From Saccharicrinis fermentans DSM 9555 = JCM 21142 (GTDB lineage: Bacteria > Bacteroidota > Bacteroidia > Bacteroidales > Marinilabiliaceae): a stretch of DNA of 64,000 nt. The notes under the pieces were generated by a model that searched no databases, had not been told where the DNA came from, and worked only from the letters and a program-made list of their open reading frames with translations. Shown in pieces: positions 27,245 through 36,739 of this stretch; the stretch's first letter is position 1, and each line of letters begins with the position of its first letter. The translations under genes were made by a program, and so were the position numbers. The stretch spans positions 3,407,980 to 3,471,979 of the forward strand of contig NZ_KI912107.1 in the NCBI RefSeq assembly GCF_000517085.1, written 5' to 3'.

Positions 27245-27883
27245 ATGTTAAAAATTCACGCACTTACTTACAACCCCTGGCAAGAAAACACATATCTGAT
27301 TGCAGCCGAGAATGGAGACTGCATCGTTGTGGATCCCGGATGCCTATCTGATGAAGAACAACAAAACCTAGTTTCTTATATGGCGGACAATCATCTCAAG
27401 CCAGTCCGTTTGCTCAATACGCATTTACACCTGGACCACGTATTCGGGAACCGTTTTGTCTGTCAACACTATGGACTATCGGCCGAAGCTCATCAGGCAG
27501 ATGAATTCTGGATTGAACAAACCGTTCCTTATGCTGCTCAGATGGGATTTACCTTAACAGAAAACCCTCCTGCTTTAAAAAGATATCTGGAGCATGACCA
27601 GATTATTGAATTTGGTGGGTCTACCATAAAGGTACTTCATGTGCCCGGGCACTCTCCCGGAGGTGTTGCCTTATATATGGAGCAAGAAGGAGTACTGATT
27701 GCAGGAGATGCACTTTTTAGAGAAAGCATAGGACGATCTGATTTACCCGGTGGGGATTTTGACACTCTTATCACAGCCATTAAAACCCACCTCTTAACAT
27801 TACCAGATCAAACTGTTATTTATTCTGGTCACGGACCTTCGTCTACCATTGCACACGAGAAGATTCATAATCAATTTCTATAA
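27245..27883 (+). CDS. MBL-fold metallo-hydrolase (glyoxalase II-like)
   Basis: This 212-residue protein is a compact metallo-beta-lactamase fold. The metal motif is NTHLHLDHVFGN (HxHxDH), with further ligands in HVPGHSPGG, AGDALFRESIGRSDLPGGD and SGHGPSSTI. The GRSDLPGGD segment is typical of the YcbL/GloB2-like group, which acts on thioesters such as S-lactoylglutathione or on unknown substrates. It lacks the C-terminal substrate-binding domain of true GloB, so its substrate is uncertain. A strong terminator follows. Confidence 0.92.
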   Translation: MLKIHALTYNPWQENTYLIAAENGDCIVVDPGCLSDEEQQNLVSYMADNHLKPVRLLNTHLHLDHVFGNRFVCQHYGLSAEAHQADEFWIEQTVPYAAQMGFTLTENPPALKRYLEHDQIIEFGGSTIKVLHVPGHSPGGVALYMEQEGVLIAGDALFRESIGRSDLPGGDFDTLITAIKTHLLTLPDQTVIYSGHGPSSTIAHEKIHNQFL

Positions 27884-27910
27884 CAAAATATTATGTAGAT
27901 AAATTATATT

Positions 27911-27958
27911 CGAGCCCATAAACTGACCGTTAATTCCAGTGATGGGCTCGTTTTTTTT
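27911..27958 (+). terminator. Intrinsic terminator after the MBL hydrolase gene
   Basis: CGAGCCCAT and ATGGGCTCG form a perfect 9-bp stem across a 22-base loop, followed by eight T. Confidence 0.85.
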
Positions 27959-28153
27959 AAGCACCTGCCCTTATTTTTGGGGACTACCCTTGATATTCTG
28001 ACAAAAATCATCTTCAAATCCCACATGTATCATTTTTATAATTTGCTTAATCTCTTACCTTTAAAGGCGCTTTAAAAATTATAATTTACACAAGGTTAAC
28101 AATCATAAACAAAGGATTGTCAACATCTTAGGCAAAAACATAATTATACAGAT

Positions 28154-31030
28154 ATGGCTACAGATAAATTCGTTGCAAGGCATATTGGACCTCGTGACCA
28201 TGAGATTGACGAAATGTTAAAAACCATTGGTGCCGAATCAATGGATGTATTAATTGACCAGACGATTCCTTCGAACATAAGGCTAAAAAAAGACTTACGT
28301 CTGGCTAAGGGACTCACCGAGCGTCAATATTTTAGAAAAATTTTAGACATTGCTAGCAAAAATAAGGTGTACAATACTTATATAGGAATGGGCTATTACG
28401 ATACCATCACACCTGCGGTCATCCATCGCAATGTATTGGAAAATCCGGTCTGGTACACATCGTACACCCCTTACCAAGCAGAGATCTCTCAAGGCAGACT
28501 AGAAGCGTTGTTAAATTTTCAAACCGTCGTGATAGATCTCACAGGAATGGAGATCGCCAACGCATCCTTGCTGGATGAAGCAACAGCAGCTGCCGAAGCC
28601 ATGATAATGATGTTCAATTCACGTTCCAGAGCCATGGCTAAAGCTGGAGCCAACATACTCTTTGTTGACGAAAAAGTATGGCCTCAAACACGTGCTGTTC
28701 TGGAAACAAGAGCAATGCCCTTGGGTATTGAGTTGCAATTTGGCAACTGGAATCATTACACGCCCACAGACCAACACTTTGGTGTAATTGTTCAATATCC
28801 CAATTCTGACGGAAACATTGAAGACTACAAAACACTTGTGGAAAAAGCACACCTAAATGAATGTAAAATAGCCGTAGGAGCCGACCTACTAAGTCTGGCA
28901 TTATTAAGTCCTCCAGGCGAATGGGGAGCTGACATTGTTTTCGGCTCTTCGCAACGCTTTGGTGTTCCTATGGGATACGGAGGACCACACGCCGCATTCT
29001 TTGCCGCCAGAGAGTCTGCCAAACGCCACTTACCCGGAAGAATTATCGGCATTACCAAGGACAAAAACGGCAACCGGGCACTTAGAATGGCATTACAAAC
29101 ACGCGAGCAACACATCAAACGCGAACGAGCCACCTCCAACATATGCACTGCACAAGCCCTACTGGCAACCATGGCCAGCTTCTACGCTGTATACCATGGA
29201 GCAGAAGGTATCAAAAGAATTGCAGCAGAAATACATAGCATAGCCTCTTTATTGACCCAGGAGATTGAGAAATTAGGCTATCAACAACTTAACGAAAATT
29301 ATTTCGACACCATCAGGTTTGCCATGGCTCCACACGCCTCTGTTGATTTGATAGAAAAATATTCGTTGGAATTAAAAATGAACTTCCGTTATTTCGATAA
29401 CGGCGATGTGGGCATTAGTATTGATGAAACCACTAACCTGGAGGATATCAACTGGATTTTAGAAGTATTTGCCAGGGCTGCATGCAACGAAGAACCAGAA
29501 ATAAAAGACATACCAGATATATGCACCATCGATGGCGCCTACCTCAGAAGTAGCGAATACATGCAGCAAGAAATATTTAAACGCTATCGTTCTGAGACCG
29601 AAATGGTTCGCTACATTAAAAAACTAGAACGCAAAGACATATCACTTACTCACTCCATGATATCCTTGGGGTCATGCACCATGAAATTAAATGCTGCCAC
29701 CGAGATGCTTCCACTAAGCTGGATTGAATTCGGAGGCATCCACCCCTTTGTCCCCGTTGATCAAGCTGCAGGGTACCACCTGCTTTTTGCCGAACTTAAA
29801 AGAGATTTGGCTGAAATTACCGGTTTTGCAGACATCAGCCTCCAGCCCAATTCTGGTGCTGCCGGAGAATATGCAGGACTCATGGTGATCAGAGCCTACC
29901 ACCAAAGCATAGGAGAACAACAACGCAATGTGGTTATCATACCTTCTTCAGCCCACGGAACCAATCCCGCCAGCGCAGTCATGGCTGGCATGCAAGTGGT
30001 TGTGGTAAAATGTGACGAAAGAGGAAATATAGATGTCAAGGACCTCAAAGAAAAGGCCGAAAAACACAAAGAAACACTTGCTTGTCTGATGATTACCTAC
30101 CCATCAACCCATGGTGTATTTGAGGCCTCGGTTGTTGAAATATGTGAAATCATCCATACCAATGGAGGCCAAGTATATATGGATGGTGCCAATATGAATG
30201 CACAAGTAGGACTGACGAATCCAGGTTTAATAGGAGCCGACGTTTGCCACCTAAATCTGCACAAAACATTTGCCATTCCACATGGTGGAGGTGGCCCCGG
30301 TGTTGGCCCCATTGGAGTAGCAAAACATTTGGTAGACTTTCTGCCAACCCACCCTGTTGTTCAAACCGGACGTAAGGGCATCTCTGCTGTAGCCGCAGCT
30401 CCATGGGGTAGTGCCAGTGTGATGCCCATCACCTATGGTTATATAAAAATGCTGGGAAGCGATGGATTAACCAAATCAACAGAAGTAGCAATTCTAAATG
30501 CCAACTATCTGGCTCATCACCTAAAAGAAGGCTACGGCATCCTGTACACAGGAGAAAAAGGAAGAGTAGCCCACGAGTTGATTCTGGAATGCCGTCATTT
30601 AAAAGCCAGCGCAGGCATTAGCGAATTGGACATAGCCAAACGGTTAATGGATTATGGATTCCACGCCCCTACACTATCGTTTCCTGTTCATGGCACTTTA
30701 ATGATAGAACCTACAGAAAGTGAATCCTTACAAGAACTGGATCGTTTTATCGAGGCCTTAAAAGAAATCTATAAGGAGATCAAAGAAATAGAGTCTGGCG
30801 ACGTTGACAGAGAAGACAATGTACTCAAAAACGCACCACACCCCGATTATTCTGTAGTATCAGATACATGGTCTCATTCTTATGGTCGTGAAAAAGCCGC
30901 ATTTCCACTAGAGTGGGTAAGAGATAATAAATTTTGGCTATCGGTTGCCAGGGTTGATGATGCCTTTGGAGATAGAAACCTGATTTGTGCCTGCGGTACT
31001 CCGGAGGAATATGAGTTGCTAAACAAATAA
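28154..31030 (+). CDS. gcvP: Glycine dehydrogenase (decarboxylating), P-protein of glycine cleavage
   Basis: This 958-residue enzyme decarboxylates glycine and passes the aminomethyl group to the H-protein lipoyl arm. It is the fused form, with an N-terminal half (about 1-440, start FVARHIGPRDHEIDEML) and a C-terminal half (about 450-958). The PLP lysine lies in CHLNLHKTFAIPHGGGGPG near residue 704. The segments SLGSCTMKLNAATEM and PNSGAAGEYAGLMVI are conserved. The length is normal. H- and T-protein genes are not adjacent. A terminator upstream and another downstream make it a single-gene unit. Confidence 0.98.
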   Translation: MATDKFVARHIGPRDHEIDEMLKTIGAESMDVLIDQTIPSNIRLKKDLRLAKGLTERQYFRKILDIASKNKVYNTYIGMGYYDTITPAVIHRNVLENPVWYTSYTPYQAEISQGRLEALLNFQTVVIDLTGMEIANASLLDEATAAAEAMIMMFNSRSRAMAKAGANILFVDEKVWPQTRAVLETRAMPLGIELQFGNWNHYTPTDQHFGVIVQYPNSDGNIEDYKTLVEKAHLNECKIAVGADLLSLALLSPPGEWGADIVFGSSQRFGVPMGYGGPHAAFFAARESAKRHLPGRIIGITKDKNGNRALRMALQTREQHIKRERATSNICTAQALLATMASFYAVYHGAEGIKRIAAEIHSIASLLTQEIEKLGYQQLNENYFDTIRFAMAPHASVDLIEKYSLELKMNFRYFDNGDVGISIDETTNLEDINWILEVFARAACNEEPEIKDIPDICTIDGAYLRSSEYMQQEIFKRYRSETEMVRYIKKLERKDISLTHSMISLGSCTMKLNAATEMLPLSWIEFGGIHPFVPVDQAAGYHLLFAELKRDLAEITGFADISLQPNSGAAGEYAGLMVIRAYHQSIGEQQRNVVIIPSSAHGTNPASAVMAGMQVVVVKCDERGNIDVKDLKEKAEKHKETLACLMITYPSTHGVFEASVVEICEIIHTNGGQVYMDGANMNAQVGLTNPGLIGADVCHLNLHKTFAIPHGGGGPGVGPIGVAKHLVDFLPTHPVVQTGRKGISAVAAAPWGSASVMPITYGYIKMLGSDGLTKSTEVAILNANYLAHHLKEGYGILYTGEKGRVAHELILECRHLKASAGISELDIAKRLMDYGFHAPTLSFPVHGTLMIEPTESESLQELDRFIEALKEIYKEIKEIESGDVDREDNVLKNAPHPDYSVVSDTWSHSYGREKAAFPLEWVRDNKFWLSVARVDDAFGDRNLICACGTPEEYELLNK

Positions 31031-31049
31031 AAACACTATTACATCATTG

Positions 31050-31087
31050 AAGGCTGCTTTCATATATTTTGGAGGCAGCCTTTTTTT
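31050..31087 (+). terminator. Intrinsic terminator of gcvP
   Basis: AAGGCTGC and GGCAGCC(TT) form the stem, with a loop of about 16 bases, followed by a long T-run. It lies 19 bases after the stop codon. Confidence 0.87.
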
Positions 31088-31147
31088 ACCCCCCCAAAAA
31101 AAATACATTGATATATATACTACGAAGTTCTAATGGATCATTCACAT

Positions 31148-31864
31148 TTAAGAGCCAGAAAACAAACTATTCTTAATACTAAAATTAATAATAGCCATAT
31201 CCGAATAATCTTTAAAACTCGTATTATTATGAGTATGCTGATATAGTACCATCCCCTCCACTGAAGTCTTGGCACTAAGCTGATAACCTACACCAAGTCC
31301 ATGCCGCCCTCGATTAAACAGAATATAATCATCCTGAAGTTTCCCCACAGGATTAAAAAAGAACTCTAACGAGGCAATCCAGTATGCAATATTAACCCCT
31401 TTCTTTTTAGGTGTACAAAAGTTTCTTTCGGTTTTAATTTGATACCTAAAACGCGAAGCATTTTCACTTTTTTCGGCTTTCTTATAAGTATAAAATTGTT
31501 CTTCCATCCTCAGACGATGCGAGAAAGACATATGTGCCAATCTGGGATATGAAATTTTTATGGATTGATGTGGTCTGAATTCATTTTTCACTTCTTGATC
31601 AGATGTGGCAGTTCTATTATACATCACACCAACATCCACCGAAATATGATCATTTAGTTGATAGGCTGTCAGATTTCTAATCCCCCAACGCGTCCACTCA
31701 ACGCCATCATATCCCCTATAATATCCACCATCAAAACTGGTCTTCCACAAGGGACTCACTTTAAACTGTTCCTGCAATAAGGTCCTAAGCTCCTGTTTCT
31801 GCGCCCACAAAGCAGCCCCAGAAATAAAAATACAAATAAAAACGATCGTTCTTTTTATCATCAT
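31148..31864 (-). CDS. DUF2490-like outer membrane protein
   Basis: From the ATG at 31864 (or 31861) the protein is about 238 residues with a signal peptide ending GAALWAQ; the open frame runs 10 residues further upstream, which would spoil the signal. The body has alternating strands such as LWKTSFDGGYYRGYDGVEW, HISVDVGVMYNRTA, SFSHRLRMEEQFY and RFRYQIKTERNF, the pattern of DUF2490 beta-barrel proteins. Function is unknown. It lies downstream of ddl on the same strand with about 115 bases between them, and may be transcribed with it. Confidence 0.75.
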   Translation of the reverse strand: MMIKRTIVFICIFISGAALWAQKQELRTLLQEQFKVSPLWKTSFDGGYYRGYDGVEWTRWGIRNLTAYQLNDHISVDVGVMYNRTATSDQEVKNEFRPHQSIKISYPRLAHMSFSHRLRMEEQFYTYKKAEKSENASRFRYQIKTERNFCTPKKKGVNIAYWIASLEFFFNPVGKLQDDYILFNRGRHGLGVGYQLSAKTSVEGMVLYQHTHNNTSFKDYSDMAIINFSIKNSLFSGS

Positions 31865-31978
31865 CTTACCTCTCCAATCAACACACGACACCATTTACGG
31901 CTAATACTATACAAACAGCGCCATATTCATTTATTGTTACCAAGGGCAAAAATGAAAAAAAAGACTAAAAAAAACAAA

Positions 31979-32959
31979 CTATTTATTTATGGAACTTTCA
32001 ATGATATCGCTAAAAACATCCTTGATATTTAATCCTGCTGCTTTTATTTGCTGAGGGATAAAACTCGTCTCGGTCATTCCAGGTGTTGTATTTACTTCCA
32101 GAAGAAATATATTGTTGTTGCTCAGAATATAATCCACGCGCACAATACCCTTACACCCCAAAATATCATAAATAAGCGAAGAAATTTTCTGAACCCTTTC
32201 AGTTGTTTTTTCCGGCAATCTGGCGGGCGTTATTTCCTGTACCTTATCGGCATTGTATTTAGCTTCAAAATCAAAAAACTCATTGGCTGAAATCACCTCC
32301 GTAATTGGAAAAACCCTTTCTCCTTTAGGCGTTTTATATAAGCCACAAGTAAACTCATTGCCTTGAATAAACTGCTCAATGATGACTTCATCACTTTCTT
32401 CAAAGGCCTTTATAATGGCCGGGGCTATTTCGCCTATTCTCTGAACTTTAGTAATACCGAAACTGGAGCCTCCCGCATTGGGTTTAATAAAACAAGGTAA
32501 ACCCAGTGTATCCACAATATGATCTACATTATACGCAGTACCTTTTCTGATCAAAAGAGAATCAGCAACCGCCACTCCAAAACCTTTTAAATAAGTATTA
32601 CAGGCGAACTTATTAAAGCTCAACGAAGAAGACAAAACACCACAGGTAGTATAAGGCATTCCAATCATATCAAAGTAGCCCTGTAATCGTCCATCCTCAC
32701 CCGGTGTTCCATGAATGGTGACATAGGCACAATCAAAAGACACCCGATCATCTTTTTGCACAAAAGAAAAATCATCCTTACAAATTGCATACGCCTTCCC
32801 GTCAACTTCTGCCTCCCATTTTTCCGAAGTAATCAAAACAGGGATGGCACGATAAACAGATGGATCGATAAAAGACAGCACACCCTTTGCGCTGTTTCTT
32901 GACACTACTATTTCCGACGAATCGCCACCATAAACTACCGCAATATTCTTTTTACTCAT
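31979..32959 (-). CDS. ddl: D-alanine--D-alanine ligase
   Basis: This 326-residue ATP-grasp enzyme joins two D-Ala for peptidoglycan. It shows the N-terminal VVYGGDSSEIVVSRNSA, the substrate-site TIHGTPGEDGRLQGYFDM, the ATP-grasp KPNAGGSSFGITKV, and the metal site LLEVNTTPGMTETSFIPQQ. The length is normal. Together with MurF-Alr at 20.5-23 kb it supplies all D-Ala steps up to the UDP-MurNAc-pentapeptide. It follows a PASTA gene and an RluD-like gene on the minus strand, a gene order I have seen in Bacteroidota. Confidence 0.96.
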   Translation of the reverse strand: MSKKNIAVVYGGDSSEIVVSRNSAKGVLSFIDPSVYRAIPVLITSEKWEAEVDGKAYAICKDDFSFVQKDDRVSFDCAYVTIHGTPGEDGRLQGYFDMIGMPYTTCGVLSSSLSFNKFACNTYLKGFGVAVADSLLIRKGTAYNVDHIVDTLGLPCFIKPNAGGSSFGITKVQRIGEIAPAIIKAFEESDEVIIEQFIQGNEFTCGLYKTPKGERVFPITEVISANEFFDFEAKYNADKVQEITPARLPEKTTERVQKISSLIYDILGCKGIVRVDYILSNNNIFLLEVNTTPGMTETSFIPQQIKAAGLNIKDVFSDIIESSINK

Positions 32960-33151
32960 GATATATGATTATCCTTATAACTTACTCTATACACTATTTC
33001 CACAAGCAGTTCACTATATATTTTAAGATGGGCACACTCCCATATTTCACTTTATCCAACCGCGGGTTACCAACAAGCCACCACATTTAAAACCCACCTT
33101 CACATCCTTTTCTCTCATAACTGCGCATCCACCAAAACCTACTTACCTGTT

Positions 33152-34207
33152 TTATTCTCCCCGGGCAGCAATATAAGCTCTCCACTTTTCTATAACCATT
33201 GACATATCTTCCGGGATATCAGTATCGAAGCTCATTTTCTCACCTGTATGCGGATGGATAAAACCCAGGGTCTTAGCATGCAATGCCTGACGAGGTAATA
33301 TTTTAAAACAGTTTTGCACAAACTGCTTATATTTAGTAAAAGTCGTACCTTTTAATATCTCTTCACCGCCATACCGCTCATCATTAAAGAGGGTATGCCC
33401 AATGTATTTCATATGCGCACGAATCTGATGGGTTCTTCCGGTCTCCAACACACATTCCACGGCCGTCACATATCCCAGCCGCTCCAATACTTTATAATGG
33501 GTCACCGCATGCTTTCCAAACGCACCATCAGGAAAAACAGACATTTGCATTCTATTCTTAAGACTTCGTCCTATATGCCCGGTAATGGTTCCCTCATCTT
33601 CCTCCATATTACCCCATACGAGCGCTACATACTTACGCTCTGTGGTTTTGTCAAAAAACTGACGAGCCAGATGATTTTTTGCTTGCTCTGTTTTTGCCAC
33701 AACCAATAAACCAGAAGTATCTTTATCTATTCTATGCACTAGACCAGGGCGTGGATCATCGGCATTAAAGAGTGGCAAATCGCGCAAATGATAAGCCAGG
33801 GCATTCACCAAAGTACCCGAATAATTCCCATGACCGGGATGCACTACCATACCTGGATTCTTATTGACCACCATTAAATAATCATCTTCAAAATGAATAT
33901 TCAATGGTATATCTTCAGGTATGATTTCAATTTCCCTACGCGGATACTCCATTACGATGGTAATGGTTTCGTTGGGTTTTAATTTATAATTTGATTTTAC
34001 CGGAGCACCATCAACCAATATATTCCCTGCCGAAGCTGCCTCTTGTATCTTATTTCTAGAAGCATTCTCCATCCTATTAACCAAAAACTTATCAATACGT
34101 ATTGGTTTTTGACCAGCATCACTCACAAAACGAAAATGCTCAAACATTTCATTCTGTTCATCCTCAAACCCCTTGGTTTCTTCTCTATTGTTTTTCTGCT
34201 CCGTCAT
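33152..34207 (-). CDS. RluA-family 23S rRNA pseudouridine synthase (RluD-like)
   Basis: This 351-residue enzyme has an N-terminal S4 RNA-binding domain (about residues 35-100, IRIDKFLVNRMENASRNKIQ) and a catalytic pseudouridine synthase domain. The catalytic Asp is in GLVHRIDKDTSGLLVVAKT, with GRTHQIRAHMKYIGHTL as the second motif. RluD makes pseudouridines in 23S rRNA helix 69. The precise site cannot be told from sequence alone. It starts three bases after the PASTA gene stop, so the two are co-translated. Confidence 0.93.
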   Translation of the reverse strand: MTEQKNNREETKGFEDEQNEMFEHFRFVSDAGQKPIRIDKFLVNRMENASRNKIQEAASAGNILVDGAPVKSNYKLKPNETITIVMEYPRREIEIIPEDIPLNIHFEDDYLMVVNKNPGMVVHPGHGNYSGTLVNALAYHLRDLPLFNADDPRPGLVHRIDKDTSGLLVVAKTEQAKNHLARQFFDKTTERKYVALVWGNMEEDEGTITGHIGRSLKNRMQMSVFPDGAFGKHAVTHYKVLERLGYVTAVECVLETGRTHQIRAHMKYIGHTLFNDERYGGEEILKGTTFTKYKQFVQNCFKILPRQALHAKTLGFIHPHTGEKMSFDTDIPEDMSMVIEKWRAYIAARGE

Positions 34208-34210
34208 GAT

Positions 34211-35053
34211 TTAATTTATTTGCGCTGCCAACGAATCTACAGCTAATGAATCCACCCATAGGGTATCGGGCATGATCTTAAACGAGTCAATGGTTAGCCA
34301 CACATCCAACGAAGATCCCAAGCGAAGTTTTCTTCCTGACTCAGCATCAGGTAACTGTTTCCAAATAAAGGCTCTAGTACTATCTTGCAATGTTGGAATA
34401 CTATCATCATAAATAACCGCATCAATATTGAGCGAGTTACTTTGACAATACGACCGCGCCTCTTCCAAAGTCATACCTAACAAATCAGGCACTTCGGTTT
34501 TTTCATCACTCAGTCCCTGCCCCACCAACAAGTCAATGGTTGACCCTTTGGCAATAAGAGTTCCGGGTTCAATAGGCTTACCTTTGTATTGTTGCCCCAA
34601 TACCAATTGCGTATAAACCGAAGGTATATAAATCAACTTTCCGACCTTTATCCCGTACGACTCCAGGGTTACCTGTGCATTACGCAATGAAAAATCAACC
34701 AATTGTGGCATAGGCACCTGTTCGGCAGAGAAAGCATTGATAGTAAAAAATATAGTTCTATTTTCTTTCACCTTACTACCAGGCTTTGGCGTTTGCTCCA
34801 CCACTACTCCGGGCGCCATTTCGGCAACATGAACTGAATCGATAATATTATACCGAAGCTTTTTCTGTTGCACCAAATCAATAAACTGTCTCTCGGTTAA
34901 ACCTGAGAAATCCGGTGTTGCATAATTTTCACCGTGATGAGTATAAATACTCAGCGAAACAAAAGTAATTATCAATAACAAAGCAATCAAACCCAAAGCT
35001 GATGCTATATGAATAAGAAACTTTTTGCTGATCAAAAATTTAAGAACCGACAT
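34211..35053 (-). CDS. PASTA-domain membrane protein
   Basis: This 280-residue protein has one N-terminal membrane helix (about residues 15-35), then three PASTA repeats in the periplasm (about 40-110, 112-185 and 187-260). Typical features are VVEQTPKPGSKVKENRTI, the MPQLVDFSLRNAQVTLESYGI repeat and VPDLLGMTLEEARSYC. There is no kinase or penicillin-binding domain. PASTA modules bind muropeptides, so a cell-wall role beside the downstream ddl is a reasonable inference. A TATTTTTG element precedes it on the minus strand. Confidence 0.9.
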   Translation of the reverse strand: MSVLKFLISKKFLIHIASALGLIALLLIITFVSLSIYTHHGENYATPDFSGLTERQFIDLVQQKKLRYNIIDSVHVAEMAPGVVVEQTPKPGSKVKENRTIFFTINAFSAEQVPMPQLVDFSLRNAQVTLESYGIKVGKLIYIPSVYTQLVLGQQYKGKPIEPGTLIAKGSTIDLLVGQGLSDEKTEVPDLLGMTLEEARSYCQSNSLNIDAVIYDDSIPTLQDSTRAFIWKQLPDAESGRKLRLGSSLDVWLTIDSFKIMPDTLWVDSLAVDSLAAQIN

Positions 35054-35081
35054 AAATTGTACGTTTTAATCAAGATGAGCT

Positions 35082-35089
35082 CAAAAATA
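35082..35089 (-). promoter_or_regulatory. Possible -7 element (TATTTTTG on minus strand) of the PASTA-rluD-ddl cluster
   Basis: The plus-strand CAAAAATA is TATTTTTG on the minus strand, 29 bases before the PASTA gene ATG. It lies just past the rpmH terminator. Confidence 0.45.
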
Positions 35090-35101
35090 ATACAAAAAGG
35101 C

Positions 35102-35132
35102 AAAAAAAAAGGATTCACGAGGAATCCTTTTT
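35102..35132 (-). terminator. Intrinsic terminator of rpmH
   Basis: AAAAAGGATTC and GAATCCTTTTT form an 11-bp perfect stem with a five-base loop. On the minus strand the U-tract is the nine-base A-run at 35102-35110. It lies 21 bases after the rpmH stop. Confidence 0.85.
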
Positions 35133-35152
35133 AATATCTGTTGAAGCATTAA

Positions 35153-35311
35153 TTATGCTTTATGTCTTTTCTCGCTTGAAACACTTAGTTTCTTTCTACC
35201 TTTAGCTCTTCTTGAAGCTAAAACTTTACGTCCGTTAGCGCTGGCCATCCTAGCTCTAAATCCGTGCTTGTTTCTTCTTTTTCTGTTCGAAGGTTGAAAT
35301 GTCCTTTTCAT
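35153..35311 (-). CDS. rpmH: 50S ribosomal protein L34
   Basis: This short minus-strand gene encodes 52 residues starting [20 protein letters not shown], the L34 signature, and ending EKRHKA. The composition is strongly basic and the length is typical for Bacteroidota L34. L34 is a late-assembly protein of the large ribosomal subunit. It is flanked by a full-consensus promoter and by an intrinsic terminator, so it forms a single-gene unit. It sits beside rsmG, as in the oriC-proximal cluster of other phyla, but rnpA and yidC are absent. Confidence 0.98.
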   Translation of the reverse strand: MKRTFQPSNRKRRNKHGFRARMASANGRKVLASRRAKGRKKLSVSSEKRHKA

Positions 35312-35364
35312 CGTATTATTTTTTTATATCTTTCGACAGTTCGTTAGTTTCTAATTTCGGACTG

Positions 35365-35395
35365 CAAAAATACATCTTTATTTCCTTCTTCCAAA
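35365..35395 (-). promoter_or_regulatory. Full-consensus Bacteroidota promoter of rpmH
   Basis: On the minus strand TTTG (35392-35395) is followed after exactly 19 bases by TATTTTTG (35365-35372), an ideal -33/-7 pair for the Bacteroidota primary sigma factor. The -7 ends 53 bases before the ATG. It is the best promoter match seen in the window, fitting a highly expressed ribosomal gene. Confidence 0.75.
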
Positions 35396-35465
35396 AAAAA
35401 TAAAAGATTTATTTAAAGAATTGTTACTTTTTGTACGACAGCCCCATAGCTCTTAGTTTCTCTCA

Positions 35466-36086
35466 TCAGAACGTAAGGTGTATCAATTTCTTGGTTTCAA
35501 AGAATTCTTCGGCATAATAATCGGTCAATTCCAACACCGATATTCTTTTATTAAAAGGCTTTATTTCATCTTCAAATTCCCCGCCTTTAAGATATAAAAT
35601 ACCATTAGACACAGCATTTTTATTAACATCGCTAACCAGATGTCTGGTCAGAGAAACAAAACGAGGGAAAGCTGTCACAGCCCTACTCACTACAAAATCA
35701 TATTTTCCTTTCACATTTTCAGAACGTGTTTGTTGGGCTTTCACATTCTTCAATCCCAGTTCTTGAGCGATGGTATTAACCACCTTAATTTTTTTTCCAA
35801 TAGAATCGACCAGGTGAAACTCACAATCAGGAAAATAAATAGCCAGCGGAATACCCGGAAAGCCTCCTCCAGTTCCCACATCAATTATTTTTGTTCCGGC
35901 ACAAAACTTGGTATATTTAGCAATAGCCAAAGAATGTAACACATGACGAATATTTAATTCATCAATATCCTTACGAGAAATAACATTTATTTTCTCATTC
36001 CATTCAGGATACAGCTCTTGTAATTTATTAAACAGCCCAATCTGCTCTTCCGACAATTCGGGAAAGTAATTTTGAATCAAATCCAT
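35466..36086 (-). CDS. rsmG: 16S rRNA (guanine527-N7)-methyltransferase RsmG
   Basis: This 206-residue SAM-dependent methyltransferase modifies G527 of 16S rRNA in the streptomycin-binding loop. The SAM-binding motif is IIDVGTGGGFPGIPLAI, with FHLVDSIGKKIKVV and FVVSRAVTAFP further on. The length is normal. It is the last gene of a minus-strand run GT2 - ECF sigma - rsmG, 41 bases after the sigma gene. Confidence 0.96.
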   Translation of the reverse strand: MDLIQNYFPELSEEQIGLFNKLQELYPEWNEKINVISRKDIDELNIRHVLHSLAIAKYTKFCAGTKIIDVGTGGGFPGIPLAIYFPDCEFHLVDSIGKKIKVVNTIAQELGLKNVKAQQTRSENVKGKYDFVVSRAVTAFPRFVSLTRHLVSDVNKNAVSNGILYLKGGEFEDEIKPFNKRISVLELTDYYAEEFFETKKLIHLTF

Positions 36087-36127
36087 TTTAAATCCATCTA
36101 CACACTTTAAGGCAGTTCCCCTAAAGT

Positions 36128-36739
36128 CTAATCTAATTTTACATCGGTATTTTTCAGCGTATTAAAAAGGAGCTCACGTGCTCTGAACAGCTGCGCTTTC
36201 ACAGTTCCCAGAGGCAAATCCAATTCTTGAGCAATTTCTTCGTAGGAGAACTCACTAAAATAACGCAACTCAATTAAGGTACGGTATCTTGGCTTTAGCT
36301 TTTTAACCACCGTGCGCATTAGCACAGCCTTTTGTTGTTTGATCAGCCCCTCTTCCGGATCCGGAGTATCATCTTTCAAATGAATAGGAGTATCATTCTC
36401 CTTGTCTTCGCTAAGATGTGTTCCATCTATCGAAACGATATTATTCCGCTTCTTACGCAAATAATCGATACAATTATTAGACGCAATTTTAAAAAGCCAA
36501 GTACTGAATGCGTAATTAGGCGAGTATTGATGGATGTTTTTAAAAGCTTTTCCAAAAGCCTCAATGGTAAGATCCTCTGCATCACTTTTATTGTTCACCA
36601 TTTTCAATAACATAAAGTAGATGGCATCGCGATATCTACCCATAAGTTCGGCAAACGATTTCTGATCGCCTTTCACAGCTAATTGAACGAGTGCATAATC
36701 GTGCCTAGCCTTTTCTGATAAGTTTGGATTTAAGTCCAT
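36128..36739 (-). CDS. RNA polymerase ECF sigma factor
   Basis: This 203-residue sigma-70 family protein has region 2 (about residues 25-95: FAELMGRYRDAIYFML, DLTIEAFGKAFKNI, STWLFKIASNNCIDYLRKK) and region 4 (about 140-195: LRYFSEFSYEEIAQELDLPL, GTVKAQLFRARELL). A 25-residue acidic linker lies between them. No anti-sigma factor gene is adjacent. Its start overlaps the end of the GT2 gene by ten bases, suggesting co-translation. The target promoters are unknown. Confidence 0.93.
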   Translation of the reverse strand: MDLNPNLSEKARHDYALVQLAVKGDQKSFAELMGRYRDAIYFMLLKMVNNKSDAEDLTIEAFGKAFKNIHQYSPNYAFSTWLFKIASNNCIDYLRKKRNNIVSIDGTHLSEDKENDTPIHLKDDTPDPEEGLIKQQKAVLMRTVVKKLKPRYRTLIELRYFSEFSYEEIAQELDLPLGTVKAQLFRARELLFNTLKNTDVKLD

